Source: Allopusillimonas soli
GTDB lineage: Bacteria; Pseudomonadota; Gammaproteobacteria; Burkholderiales; Burkholderiaceae_B
DNA length: 64,000 nucleotides
NCBI RefSeq assembly: GCF_004153445.1
Contig: NZ_SDQC01000005.1
Location: 124,001-188,000 of the forward strand
Direction of reading: 5' to 3'
In this document: piece by piece, positions 1-8,279 of the stretch
How the letters are laid out: the number at the start of each line of letters is the position of its first letter
Numbering within the stretch: the first letter of the stretch is position 1
Program-made: the position numbers and the translations under genes
Notes under the pieces: model-generated
The model's database searches: none
What the model was told of the DNA's origin: nothing
Seen by the model: the letters and a program-made list of their open reading frames with translations, nothing else

Positions 1-107
1 ATTTCATCGGCCTGCACCGCTTCGCCGGGCTGCTTCTTCCACTCAAGCAGCGTGGCTTCCGAGATCGATTCGGACAGCTGGGGTACGAGAACATCTGTAA
101 TAGCCAT
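1..107 (-). CDS. odhB: Dihydrolipoamide succinyltransferase (E2 of 2-oxoglutarate dehydrogenase), N-terminal fragment
   Basis: Only the first 35 codons are inside the window. They read MAITDVLVPQLSESISEATL followed by LEWKKQPGEAV, the typical start of the E2 lipoyl domain; the lipoyl-lysine DKA motif lies beyond the edge. E2 transfers the succinyl group from the E1-generated intermediate to CoA in the TCA cycle. It starts 36 nt downstream of the odhA stop on the same strand, so the two are almost certainly co-transcribed as odhA-odhB. The Shine-Dalgarno is weak. It is incomplete because of the window edge; no break is seen. Confidence 0.93.
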   Translation of the reverse strand, partial: MAITDVLVPQLSESISEATLLEWKKQPGEAVQADE

Positions 108-143
108 GATTAGTATTCCGTTGTATTGGTAGGTGGTTGTTCT

Positions 144-3014
144 TTACTTGGTCAGCATGAAGCCCTTGAACCGCGGGGCCAGTGCCTGCTCGAGCAGCGC
201 ACGCTGCTGTTCCTGGTGCTTGGCGAGATAGCCTACCGCTGGTGAGGCGGAGGCGGCGCGTCCCGCGTAGCCCAGCTTCTGGCCTTCGGCCATATTCTCG
301 TACAGATGATGTTGCACATAGAACCAAGGTCCCTGGTTCTGCGGCTCGTCCTGTGTCCAGACAACCTCTCTGGCATTGGGATACTTCTGCATTTCAGCCT
401 GGAACGACTTGTGGGCGAACGGATAGAGCTGCTCGACGCGCAGGATGGCAACATCCTTGCGACCCGCCTCCTCGCGCGCATGAACCAGATCGTAGTAGAC
501 CTTGCCCGAGCAGACGACCAGGCGCTTGACCGCAGCCGCGTCGATATTGGCGTCCTGTTCGCCGATGACCGGCAGGAACTGGCCGGTGGCCAGATCTTCC
601 AGGGGCGATGTGGCTGCCTTGTTGCGCAGCAGCGACTTGGGCGTGAAGATGACCAACGGCTTGCGGAAAGGCCGAATCATCTGGCGGCGCAGAACATGGA
701 AAATCTGGGCGCCGTTCGTTGGCTGCACGACCTGCATATTGTTGTCGGCACAAAGCTGCAGAAAGCGTTCGACACGCGCCGAGGAGTGCTCAGGGCCCTG
801 TCCTTCGTAGCCGTGCGGCAGCATGAGGGTCAGGCCGCATTGGCGCCCCCACTTGGCTTCGCCGGATGAAATGAACTGATCGATTACCACCTGCGCGCCA
901 TTGACGAAATCGCCGAACTGCGCCTCCCAGATGGTCAGCGTGTTGGGTTCCGCGGTGGCGTAGCCATATTCGAACCCCAGAACTGCCTCCTCGGACAGAA
1001 CCGAGTCAATGACGGTAAATGGCGCCTGGTTGTCCGATACGTTCTGGAGAGGGATGTAAGTGCCATCGTTCCAGCGCTCGCGCTTCTGGTCGTGCAACAC
1101 CGCATGGCGGTGCGTGAACGTGCCGCGCCCGGAATCCTGGCCGGTGATGCGAATGGCATAGCCGCTCGCCACCAAGGTGGCGAAAGCCAGATGCTCGCCC
1201 ATGCCCCAGTCGACATTCTGCTCGCCATGCGCCATCTTGCGCCGGTCGGTCAGCAGCTTGTTGACCAGTGTATGGACCGTGAAATTCTCGGGGAGCGTCG
1301 TGATGCGTTCACCGATGCGCGTGAGCTCCGAAAGCGGCACGGCGGTGTCGGCCTGATCTGTCCATTTGGCGCCCAGGAAGGGCGACCAGTCGGTGGAGTA
1401 CTTGTTCTTGTAGTCGGTAAGCACCGGCTCTATGGTGCGTTGTCCGTCCTCCATGAGCTGGCGGTAGTCCTTGACCATCTGGTCGGGCTCGTTTTCAGCC
1501 AGGATGCCCTGCGCCACCAGCTTGTCGGCGTAGACCTTGCGCGTGCCGGGGTGCTTGCCGATGCTCTTGTACATGAGGGGCTGGGTAAGCGATGGTGTGT
1601 CCTGCTCGTTGTGGCCCAGCTTGCGGAAGCAGACGATATCAACGACAACGTCGTGCTGAAATTTCATGCGGTAGTCGAGCGCCAACTGCGTGACATACAC
1701 GACCGCTTCGGGGTCATCGCCATTGACATGGAACACTGGCGCCTCGATCATTTTCACGACGTCGGTGCAATACAGTGTCGACCGGGTGTCGCGCGGGTCA
1801 GACGTCGTGAAGCCGATCTGGTTGTTGATGACGATGTGCAGGGTGCCGCCTGTACCGTAGCCGCGCGTCTGCGCCAAGTTCAGCGTTTCCATAACCACGC
1901 CCTGCCCCGCGAAGGCTGCATCGCCATGCACCAGCACGGGAAGCACTTGCAAGCCGTCTTCATCGTTGCGCCGGTCCTGGCGGGCGCGCACGCTACCCTC
2001 GACCACAGGATTGACGATCTCGAGGTGCGATGGGTTGAATGCCAGAGAAAGGTGAACGGGACCGCCACGCGTGGACAGATCGCTGGAAAACCCGTTGTGA
2101 TACTTGACATCGCCATCGGTAAGCCCCTCGGCGTGCTTGCCCTCGAATTCGGCAAACAGGTCGCCGGGCATCTTGCCCATGATATTGACCAGCATGTTGA
2201 GCCGGCCGCGGTGGGCCATGCCAACCACGATTTCCTGGATGCCGTTTTCGCCGGCTTGATGCACCACCTCGTCCATGGAGGCAATGAAGCTTTCTCCGCC
2301 CTCAAGGGAAAAGCGCTTCTGGCCCACATACTTGGTATGCAGGAAGCGCTCCAGGCCTTCGGCTTCGGTGATCTGCTGCAGGATGTGGCGCTTGCGGTCG
2401 GCTTCGTAGCTGGGAACGCCCAACGTGGATTCGAGGCGTTCCTGGATCCAGCGCTTGGCGGCAGGATTGGAAATGTGCATGAACTCGGCGCCGATGGTCC
2501 GGCAATAGGTGTCACGCAAGGCCTTGAGCATGTCACGCATGGTCATGGTGTCGGCCTTGGTGAAATACGTGTTCGTGGCCGAGTACACCTGATCCAGATC
2601 AGCTTCGGTCAGGCCGTAGAACGCGGGGTCGAGCTCGGGAATATCGGGGCGCTCGCGGCGCTTGAGCGGGTCGAGATCGGCAAAACGCACCCCCAGGGAG
2701 CGATACGCTGCGATAATGGACTGCACATAGACTTGCTTGCCCGCCACGGCCAGATCGGGCTGGGCCGCGTGCGAGACAAAGGCATTGGCCTTGGCGCGCT
2801 GCGCAAACGACGCCACGACGGGCGCATGGGCCTGATCGCGGGTACTTTCACTGCCATCGGCGGCAGGCAGATGCTGAAGCTGGTCAAAGTAGATTCGCCA
2901 CTGATCGGAAACCGAACCGGGATTATCCAGATAGGACTCGTAGAGTTCCTCGACGTAGGAGGCATTGCTGCCGAAAAGATATGAATTGGATGAAAGTTCT
3001 TTTTCCGATGACAT
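144..3014 (-). CDS. odhA: 2-oxoglutarate dehydrogenase E1 component
   Basis: A 956-residue thiamine-diphosphate enzyme that decarboxylates 2-oxoglutarate and passes the succinyl group to lipoyl-E2 (OdhB, encoded next). The N-terminal E1 recognition segment (SYLFGSNASYVEELYESYL) is near residue 10-30. MAHRGRLNML is near 265, GDAAFAGQG near 363, the ThDP/Mg loop GDDPEAV near 431 and GHNEQDTPS near 466, followed by the transketolase pyrimidine domain and a complete C-terminus. Length is normal for the family. The ATG at 3014 is preceded by AGGTGA at about 12 nt. The upstream leader is structured (see the leader entry) and the promoter appears to overlap that of maeB. Confidence 0.97.
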   Translation of the reverse strand: MSSEKELSSNSYLFGSNASYVEELYESYLDNPGSVSDQWRIYFDQLQHLPAADGSESTRDQAHAPVVASFAQRAKANAFVSHAAQPDLAVAGKQVYVQSIIAAYRSLGVRFADLDPLKRRERPDIPELDPAFYGLTEADLDQVYSATNTYFTKADTMTMRDMLKALRDTYCRTIGAEFMHISNPAAKRWIQERLESTLGVPSYEADRKRHILQQITEAEGLERFLHTKYVGQKRFSLEGGESFIASMDEVVHQAGENGIQEIVVGMAHRGRLNMLVNIMGKMPGDLFAEFEGKHAEGLTDGDVKYHNGFSSDLSTRGGPVHLSLAFNPSHLEIVNPVVEGSVRARQDRRNDEDGLQVLPVLVHGDAAFAGQGVVMETLNLAQTRGYGTGGTLHIVINNQIGFTTSDPRDTRSTLYCTDVVKMIEAPVFHVNGDDPEAVVYVTQLALDYRMKFQHDVVVDIVCFRKLGHNEQDTPSLTQPLMYKSIGKHPGTRKVYADKLVAQGILAENEPDQMVKDYRQLMEDGQRTIEPVLTDYKNKYSTDWSPFLGAKWTDQADTAVPLSELTRIGERITTLPENFTVHTLVNKLLTDRRKMAHGEQNVDWGMGEHLAFATLVASGYAIRITGQDSGRGTFTHRHAVLHDQKRERWNDGTYIPLQNVSDNQAPFTVIDSVLSEEAVLGFEYGYATAEPNTLTIWEAQFGDFVNGAQVVIDQFISSGEAKWGRQCGLTLMLPHGYEGQGPEHSSARVERFLQLCADNNMQVVQPTNGAQIFHVLRRQMIRPFRKPLVIFTPKSLLRNKAATSPLEDLATGQFLPVIGEQDANIDAAAVKRLVVCSGKVYYDLVHAREEAGRKDVAILRVEQLYPFAHKSFQAEMQKYPNAREVVWTQDEPQNQGPWFYVQHHLYENMAEGQKLGYAGRAASASPAVGYLAKHQEQQRALLEQALAPRFKGFMLTK

Positions 3015-3017
3015 TTT

Positions 3018-3104
3018 ATTTACGCTTCACCTGTCCGAGCGTCTCGCTCGTTATGATGCAGGACAACCTTCCGCGACACGGCTTGACCGGTTAGCGGATA
3101 GCGG
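3018..3104 (-). ncRNA. Structured odhA 5' leader, candidate sucA RNA motif
   Basis: The odhA leader can fold into several helices. CGAGCG-TCT-CGCTCG (3036-3050, + strand letters) forms a 6-bp hairpin. Flanking TGTC/GACA can extend it with a bulge, and the AGG of the odhA Shine-Dalgarno follows directly on the helix. Further upstream CCGC at 3071-3074 can pair with GCGG at 3094-3097 or 3101-3104. A conserved sucA RNA motif, proposed as a 2-oxoglutarate-responsive riboswitch, is known from leaders of this gene in Burkholderiales. Position and gene fit, but I did not check the sequence against a covariance model. Confidence 0.4.
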
Positions 3105-3130
3105 GGGGCAGAAGGCAACGGTACGACGCC

Positions 3131-3159
3131 TTGAATAGCCGTAGTCACGGTAGTATACC
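3131..3159 (+). promoter_or_regulatory. Putative maeB sigma-70 promoter overlapping the odhA promoter
   Basis: TTGAAT (3131-3136) and TATACC (3154-3159) are spaced 17 nt apart on the plus strand. The -10 shares the palindrome GTATAC (3153-3158) with the -10 proposed for odhA on the other strand, so the two promoters would face each other and could not be occupied together. The maeB leader would be about 155 nt. Confidence 0.35.
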
Positions 3160-3180
3160 CCTGATGTCATATGGGGATAA
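3152..3180 (-). promoter_or_regulatory. Putative odhA sigma-70 promoter with GGGG-ATAA-CCCC repeat over the -35
   Basis: On the minus strand TTATCC (3180-3175) and TATACT (3157-3152) are separated by 17 nt. The -10 matches the consensus at 5 of 6 positions. The inverted repeat GGGG-ATAA-CCCC (3173-3184) covers the -35 and could be an operator. The predicted start is near 3145, giving a leader of about 130 nt, enough to hold the structured element upstream of odhA. Prediction only. Confidence 0.4.
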
Positions 3181-3268
3181 CCCCAGGCCGGGAAAAGCCG
3201 GGGAAATCGGGAAAAGCGTTGGCTTTAACAAACACATCTCCCGGTGGCCGCCGTTTTTTTCCACCCGG

Positions 3269-3299
3269 GCCTTACACAAGGCAGTAAGGTTCTTTTTTT
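3269..3299 (+). promoter_or_regulatory. Attenuator-like alternative hairpins in the maeB leader
   Basis: CCTTAC (3270-3275) can pair with GTAAGG (3284-3289) and is followed by TTCTTTTTTT, the layout of an intrinsic terminator. Within it GCCTT (3269-3273) can instead pair with AAGGC (3278-3282), which would exclude the first stem. A GC-rich stem at about 3239-3268 enclosing another run of seven T lies just upstream. The stems are short, so an effect on maeB is possible but unproven. The rest of the 307-nt gap 3015-3321 holds the divergent promoters and no gene that I can see. Confidence 0.3.
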
Positions 3300-3321
3300 C
3301 GCGATAAGCAGGAGTTTTTGT

Positions 3322-5619
3322 ATGGATGCCAATGCAGATATGGCCAAACTGGCCCTGGATTACCACGCCCAACCCGTGCCGGGCAAGATATCGGTAATGC
3401 CGACCAAGCCCCTGGCCAACCAGGACGACCTCTCCCTGGCCTATTCGCCGGGCGTGGCGGTTGCCTGCACCACCATCCATGCACAGGGTGAGGACGCGGC
3501 CTCCATGTATACCTCGCGCTCCAACCTGGTCGGCGTGGTCACCAATGGCACCGCCGTGCTTGGCCTGGGCAATATCGGCCCGCTGGCCGCCAAGCCGGTC
3601 ATGGAAGGCAAGGGCTGTCTGTTCAAGAAGTTCGCAGGTATCGACGTGTTCGATATCGAACTGGCCGAAACCAATCCGGACAAGCTGGTCGATATCATTG
3701 CCGCGCTTGAGCCCACACTGGGTGGCATAAATCTTGAGGACATCAAGGCGCCCGAATGCTTTTATATCGAGAAAAAACTGCGCGAGCGCATGAAGATCCC
3801 GGTTTTTCACGACGACCAGCACGGCACTGCGATTATTTCGGCCGCTGCAATCCTCAATGGCCTGAAAGTGGTCGGCAAGGATATTTCCCAGGTCAAACTC
3901 GTATGCTCCGGCGCGGGCGCCGCGGCAATTGCATGCCTGGACCTGCTCGAGAAACTCGGCGTGGCGCATGGCAATATTTATGTCGTCGACTCCCGAGGGG
4001 TGATCTTCAACGGCCGCGACGAAAACATGGAGGCGAACAAGGCCCGCTATGCGCAGCAGACCGAGGCGCGCACGCTGGCCGACGTCTGCAGGGACGCCGA
4101 TGTATTCCTGGGATGCTCTGCACCCGGTGTGCTCACCGGCGACATGGTCAAGACCATGGCCGATCGACCGCTCATTCTCGCGCTGGCCAACCCCGAGCCG
4201 GAAATCCGTCCCGAGGTCGCAAAGGCCGCGCGGCCTGACTGCGTAATGGCCACGGGACGGTCCGACTATCCCAATCAGGTCAACAATGTGCTGTGCTTCC
4301 CCTTCATCTTTCGGGGCGCACTCGATGTTGGCGCCACCGTCATCAACGAGGAAATGAAGCTCGCGTGCGTCAAGGCCATTGCCGAACTGGCCGAAGCCGA
4401 ACAGAACGACGAGGTTGCCACGGCCTATGCGGGCCAGGAACTGGCCTTCGGCCCCGACTACATTATTCCCAAGCCCTTCGACTCGCGCCTTATCGTCAAG
4501 ATCGCACCCGCTGTGGCCGAAGCTGCCGCCGCTTCGGGCGTGGCGCGACGCCCTATCGAAGACATGGAGGCGTACCGGCAGAAGCTCATGAGCCTGGTCT
4601 ACCATACCGGACAGCTCATGCGCCCTCTCTTCATGCAGGCCAAGAAGGCCCCTAAGCGCGTCATCTACGCCGATGGCGAAGACGAGCGGGTTCTGCGCGC
4701 GGCGCAGACCATTGTGGACGAGAACATCGGCCATCCCATCCTGGTGGGCAGACCGTCGGTCATCGACATGCGCATACGCAAGTTCGGCCTGCGCCTGGAA
4801 ACGGGGCGCGACATCGAGATTGTCGATCCAGAAGACGATTCCCGCTTCAACGAAACCTGGAGCGCCTACTACAAGCTCAAGGGACGCGACGGCGTCACCC
4901 CCGAAATCGCCAAGGCCATGGTACGCAAGCACAATTCGCTCATCGGCGTCATGCTGCTACAGCGCGGCGATGCCGATGCCATGATCTGCGGCGTGAGCAG
5001 CCGCTTCGACAACCAGCTCAAATATGTCGAGGAGGTCATCGGCTTGAAGCCCGGCGTCACGACCTTCGCGGCCATGAATGTGCTGATGCTGCCCACCCAG
5101 ACGCTGTTCATCTGCGACACCCATGTCAACGAGAACCCGAGCGCGGAGCAGATTGCCGATATGACCATACAGGCCGCCCAGGAGATGCAACGGTTCGGCG
5201 TCGTGCCCAAGATCGCCCTGCTTTCGCATTCCAATTTCGGCAGCCGCCGCACGGCTTCGTCGCGCAAGATGGCCCAGGCGCGCGAGCTGTTGGCGCAGCA
5301 GGCGCCCGAACTCGAGGTGGACGGCGAAATGCACGCCGACTCGGCACTGTCGGAAGCCATACGGCTGAAGTCATTCCCCGACTCAACACTGAAGGGCCCT
5401 GCCAACCTTCTGATCACCCCGAATCTCGACACAGGCAACATCACCTACAACATGCTCAAAATGACGGGCAGCAACGGCGTTGCCATGGGACCCGTGCTGC
5501 TGGGTGCGGCTCGACCGGTGCATATCCTCACCACAAGCTCCACCGTGCGTCGCATCGTCAACATGACGGCGCTGGCCGTTGTCGACGCCCAGCAAGAGGC
5601 CGGACAAGTGTCGCTGTAG
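3322..5619 (+). CDS. maeB: NADP-dependent malic enzyme (hybrid with phosphotransacetylase-like domain)
   Basis: A 765-residue MaeB-type enzyme that converts malate to pyruvate, CO2 and NADPH. The malic N-domain covers about residues 1-160 and contains SLAYSPGVA and the [17 protein letters not shown] region. The NAD(P)-binding domain covers about 165-400 and contains FHDDQHGTA and SGAGAAAIA. The C-terminal PTA_PTB domain covers about 430-760; it usually has no acetyltransferase activity and acts as a regulatory module. The ATG at 3322 ([15 protein letters not shown]) is preceded by AGCAGGAG. Upstream in-frame starts are possible but lack a ribosome site. It is transcribed divergently from odhA, consistent with control at the 2-oxoglutarate/malate node. 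Confidence 0.96.
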   Translation: MDANADMAKLALDYHAQPVPGKISVMPTKPLANQDDLSLAYSPGVAVACTTIHAQGEDAASMYTSRSNLVGVVTNGTAVLGLGNIGPLAAKPVMEGKGCLFKKFAGIDVFDIELAETNPDKLVDIIAALEPTLGGINLEDIKAPECFYIEKKLRERMKIPVFHDDQHGTAIISAAAILNGLKVVGKDISQVKLVCSGAGAAAIACLDLLEKLGVAHGNIYVVDSRGVIFNGRDENMEANKARYAQQTEARTLADVCRDADVFLGCSAPGVLTGDMVKTMADRPLILALANPEPEIRPEVAKAARPDCVMATGRSDYPNQVNNVLCFPFIFRGALDVGATVINEEMKLACVKAIAELAEAEQNDEVATAYAGQELAFGPDYIIPKPFDSRLIVKIAPAVAEAAAASGVARRPIEDMEAYRQKLMSLVYHTGQLMRPLFMQAKKAPKRVIYADGEDERVLRAAQTIVDENIGHPILVGRPSVIDMRIRKFGLRLETGRDIEIVDPEDDSRFNETWSAYYKLKGRDGVTPEIAKAMVRKHNSLIGVMLLQRGDADAMICGVSSRFDNQLKYVEEVIGLKPGVTTFAAMNVLMLPTQTLFICDTHVNENPSAEQIADMTIQAAQEMQRFGVVPKIALLSHSNFGSRRTASSRKMAQARELLAQQAPELEVDGEMHADSALSEAIRLKSFPDSTLKGPANLLITPNLDTGNITYNMLKMTGSNGVAMGPVLLGAARPVHILTTSSTVRRIVNMTALAVVDAQQEAGQVSL

Positions 5620-5651
5620 CCTCCGGCAGCCGCTCTTAATCTTCCTGGAAC

Positions 5652-5712
5652 GCCGCCCTCGTCAAAACAAAATTCCGATTTGGGACAACTGAACCGAGAA
5701 TGACGAGGCGGC
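5652..5712. repeat. Inverted repeat between maeB and the Bug gene
   Basis: GCCGCCCTCGTC (5652-5663) is the inverse complement of GACGAGGCGGC (5702-5712) apart from one bulged C, with 38 nt between the arms. There is no T tract, so it does not look like an ordinary terminator. It could be a processing structure in the maeB 3' end or an operator upstream of the Bug/CoA-transferase operon. Otherwise I see nothing in 5620-5818. Confidence 0.4.
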
Positions 5713-5818
5713 AAGCCAACTGCAGCGCCGATCTGGCGCAGCAGTCCGGCCCGCGACGTTCATTCCGACCTGGCCGGCGCCGCCGGCGCATATGCGGTCG
5801 ACAACAGGGAGATACAAC

Positions 5819-6787
5819 ATGAAGCTGACCCGATTTGCGCCCGCGCTGGCGGCCCTGGCACTTGCGCTGCCCATGGCCGTCCAGGCGGCCTGGCCCGAGC
5901 ACCCCATCAAGATCATTGTCCCTGCGGCCCCTGGCGGCACGACCGATATGTCGGCCCGCCTGATCAGCGAGACCATGGCCAAGGAACTGGGCACCACCGT
6001 TGTCGTCGAGAACAAGGCGGGTGCTGCGGGCATCATCGGATCCCAGGCGCTGGGCAAATCCAGGCCGGACGGCTATACATTGATCATGGGCAATATAGGC
6101 CCCAATGCAATCAACTACAGCATGTATAAGGAGCTGCCGTATACGCCTGACGACTTCAAGGCCATCACGCTGGTCATTTCCGTACCGAATGTGCTGGTGG
6201 TCAATGCCGACACGCCGGTCAAAAATGTACAGGAACTCGTGGCCCTGGTGAAGTCGAACCCCGACAAGGCCACTTTCGGCAGCTCCGGCACAGGACAATC
6301 GCCGCACCTGTCGGCCGAGATGTTCCGCCAGCGCGTGGGACTCGAGGCCACACACGTGCCCTACAAGGGCGCGGGGCCCGCTGTATCGGCCTTGCTGGCC
6401 AATCAGTTCACCTTCATGATAGACAATCTGCCCAGCTCACTGCCTTTCGTCAAGGAAGGCCGGCTGCGCGCGCTGGCCGTCACGGGCGACACGCGGTCGG
6501 ATCAGTTGCCCGATGTCCCCACCATGGCTGAAGCCGGCGTAAAGGACATGGTTGTCACGGCGTGGTTCGGCCTGATGGCGCCCAAGGGCACGCCCGACGA
6601 CGTGGTTCAGAAAATCTATCAAGCCGCCAAGGTGGCGCTGGCCTCGCCCGAGGTCCTGAGCCATTTCAAGACCATGGGTGGCAAGGCAGGCGGCAACACG
6701 CCCGCCGAGTTCGAGGCATTCATTGCCGCTGAACGAGCCAAGTGGAGCAAAACTGTCGAAGCCGCCGGGCTGGCCAAGAGCCGATAA
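5819..6787 (+). CDS. Tripartite tricarboxylate transporter substrate-binding protein (Bug family, TctC-like)
   Basis: A 322-residue periplasmic binding protein. A signal peptide (MKLTRFAPALAALALALPMA then VQA) is followed by WPEHPIKIIVPAAPGGTTD, the Bug-family opening with the PGG-TD ligand loop, and later by TFGSSGTGQSPHL and HVPYKGAGPAV. Bug proteins bind small carboxylates outside the inner membrane; the family is greatly expanded in Bordetella and relatives. The ATG at 5819 follows AGGGAGA. Its stop TAA overlaps the ATG of the next gene (TAATG), so it is translationally coupled to a CoA-transferase. The ligand may therefore be the acid that enzyme activates. No TctAB membrane genes are adjacent. 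Confidence 0.92.
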   Translation: MKLTRFAPALAALALALPMAVQAAWPEHPIKIIVPAAPGGTTDMSARLISETMAKELGTTVVVENKAGAAGIIGSQALGKSRPDGYTLIMGNIGPNAINYSMYKELPYTPDDFKAITLVISVPNVLVVNADTPVKNVQELVALVKSNPDKATFGSSGTGQSPHLSAEMFRQRVGLEATHVPYKGAGPAVSALLANQFTFMIDNLPSSLPFVKEGRLRALAVTGDTRSDQLPDVPTMAEAGVKDMVVTAWFGLMAPKGTPDDVVQKIYQAAKVALASPEVLSHFKTMGGKAGGNTPAEFEAFIAAERAKWSKTVEAAGLAKSR

Positions 6788-7461
6788 TGATCAACAAAAT
6801 TCAGTCTTCGCTCTCGGAGGCGGTCAGCGCTATTCCGGATGGCGCCAGTGTGATGATAGGCGGCTTTGGCGATGCGGGCATTCCCTTCGAACTCATCGAT
6901 GCTCTGCTCGAACGGGGAACACGCGACCTGACGGTCATCAGCAACAATGCTGGTGCGGGCGAAATCGGCATCGCCAAGCTGATCAAGGCGGACCGCGTAA
7001 GAAAAGTAATCTGCTCGCACCCTCGGCCGCCGAAATCGGAAGTGTTTGCCGCTGCCTATCGCGCCGGGCGCGTGGCGCTTGAATGCGTTCCGCAAGGTAC
7101 GCTGGCCGAGCGCATGCGCGCGGCCGGGGCGGGGCTGGGACCTTTCTTCACGCCCACCGGCTACGGCACGCCTCTGGCCGAAGGCAAGGAACAGCGCGTC
7201 ATAGACGGACGAGGCTACGTCCTGGAGCAGCCCCTGTCAGCCGACTTCGCGCTGATCCGCGCCCACGAGGGAGACCGCCTGGGAAACCTCACTTACCGAC
7301 TGGCAGCGCGCAATTTCAATCCCGTCATGTGCATGGCTTCCAGGCATGCCATCGCGCAGGTCGACATTATTGTCGAGGCTGGCGCCATTGAGCCCGTACA
7401 TGTGATGACGCAGGCCATCTTTGTGCAGGCCGTGGTGCTGGCAAGAGGAGCAACGACATGA
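6787..7461 (+). CDS. 3-oxoacid/3-oxoadipate CoA-transferase, subunit A
   Basis: A 224-residue alpha subunit of a family I heterodimeric CoA-transferase (ScoA/PcaI type). The conserved MIGGFGDAGIPFELIDAL is at about 23-40 and GLGPFFTPTGYGTPL at about 120-135. It moves CoA, typically from succinyl-CoA, onto a 3-oxoacid such as acetoacetate or 3-oxoadipate; sequence alone does not settle the substrate. The ATG overlaps the stop of the Bug gene and its own stop overlaps the subunit B start (ATGA). No beta-ketoadipate pathway genes are nearby, so I prefer a general 3-oxoacid role and give no symbol. Confidence 0.9.
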   Translation: MINKIQSSLSEAVSAIPDGASVMIGGFGDAGIPFELIDALLERGTRDLTVISNNAGAGEIGIAKLIKADRVRKVICSHPRPPKSEVFAAAYRAGRVALECVPQGTLAERMRAAGAGLGPFFTPTGYGTPLAEGKEQRVIDGRGYVLEQPLSADFALIRAHEGDRLGNLTYRLAARNFNPVMCMASRHAIAQVDIIVEAGAIEPVHVMTQAIFVQAVVLARGATT

Positions 7462-8156
7462 CCGACTCCCTGGTATTGAACCGCGAGCAGATCGCGCAAC
7501 TGGTCGCGCAGGACATCGCCGAGGGAGCCAGCGTCAATCTGGGCATCGGCATGCCGACCCTGGTTTCCGACTATCTGCCCAAGGAGAAGGAGTTCTTGCT
7601 GCACAGCGAGAATGGTATTCTGGGCATGGGCCGCACGGCGCAAGGCGACGAAATCGACCCTGATCTCATCAATGCGAGCCGCGTACCAGTCACGCTGCAG
7701 ACAGGCGCATCCATCACCGAGCATACTGTCTCATTTGCCATGATGCGCGGCGGGCACCTGGATTATTCGATTCTCGGTGGCTTCCAGGTTGCACCCAATG
7801 GAGACCTCGCCAACTGGATCACCGACGCGCCGGATGCCATACCGGCGATAGGCGGCGCCATGGACCTGGCGGTGGGCGCGCGGCGGGTGCTGGTCATGCT
7901 GACGCACAATACCAGGGATGGCGAACCTAAACTCGTCTCCTCGTGCAGTTATCCGCTGACGGGGGTTGGCGTGGTCACCACGGTGTATACGGACCTGGCC
8001 ATCGTGGATATTGTCGGCGGGCGCTTCGTGACACGCGCGATGGTGCAAGGGATGCGTTTCGACACCTTGGCCGAGAGGACGGGTGCCCCCATCGCGCCGG
8101 CAGCTGACATGCGGACCATAGTGCTGGATGTCGAGGGACGACCTGGGCTGGCCTGA
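7458..8156 (+). CDS. 3-oxoacid/3-oxoadipate CoA-transferase, subunit B
   Basis: A 232-residue beta subunit. The catalytic glutamate that forms the enzyme-CoA thioester is in HSENGILGMG (Glu51). Other family landmarks are NLGIGMPTLVSDYL (about 27-40), GGHLDYSILGGFQV near 95 and the C-terminal SCSYPLTGVGVV. It overlaps subunit A by ATGA, as expected for a stoichiometric pair. The operon ends at the strong hairpin 8202-8250. Substrate specificity is not resolved: PcaJ and ScoB are hard to separate by eye. Confidence 0.91.
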   Translation: MTDSLVLNREQIAQLVAQDIAEGASVNLGIGMPTLVSDYLPKEKEFLLHSENGILGMGRTAQGDEIDPDLINASRVPVTLQTGASITEHTVSFAMMRGGHLDYSILGGFQVAPNGDLANWITDAPDAIPAIGGAMDLAVGARRVLVMLTHNTRDGEPKLVSSCSYPLTGVGVVTTVYTDLAIVDIVGGRFVTRAMVQGMRFDTLAERTGAPIAPAADMRTIVLDVEGRPGLA

Positions 8157-8201
8157 CAGGTCAGCCGAAAGTGCACGGCAGGCGCGGCGGCAAGCCGCAA
8201 A

Positions 8202-8250
8202 AACAAGAAAGCCGGCATGCCTTGCAACAAGGCATGCCGGCTTTCTTGTT
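8202..8250. terminator. Bidirectional terminator between the CoA-transferase operon and gltA
   Basis: A perfect 22-bp inverted repeat (8202-8223 with 8229-8250) with a 5-nt loop GCAAC. The GC core GCCGGCATGCC is flanked by an A-rich left and a T-rich right edge, so it can terminate transcripts arriving from either convergent side. Confidence 0.88.
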
Positions 8251-8279
8251 AGCGGGCGCCTCGCACCCGCGCAGCCTTG

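Noticed and set aside
1092-2984. Long open frame of 630 codons on the plus strand inside odhA
   Set aside because: It is antisense to an intact, strongly conserved gene, has no family motif and is explained by high GC and codon bias on the opposite strand.
3145-4932. Long open frame of 595 codons on the minus strand across maeB
   Set aside because: Antisense to maeB, with no recognisable domain; the start region has no ribosome site.
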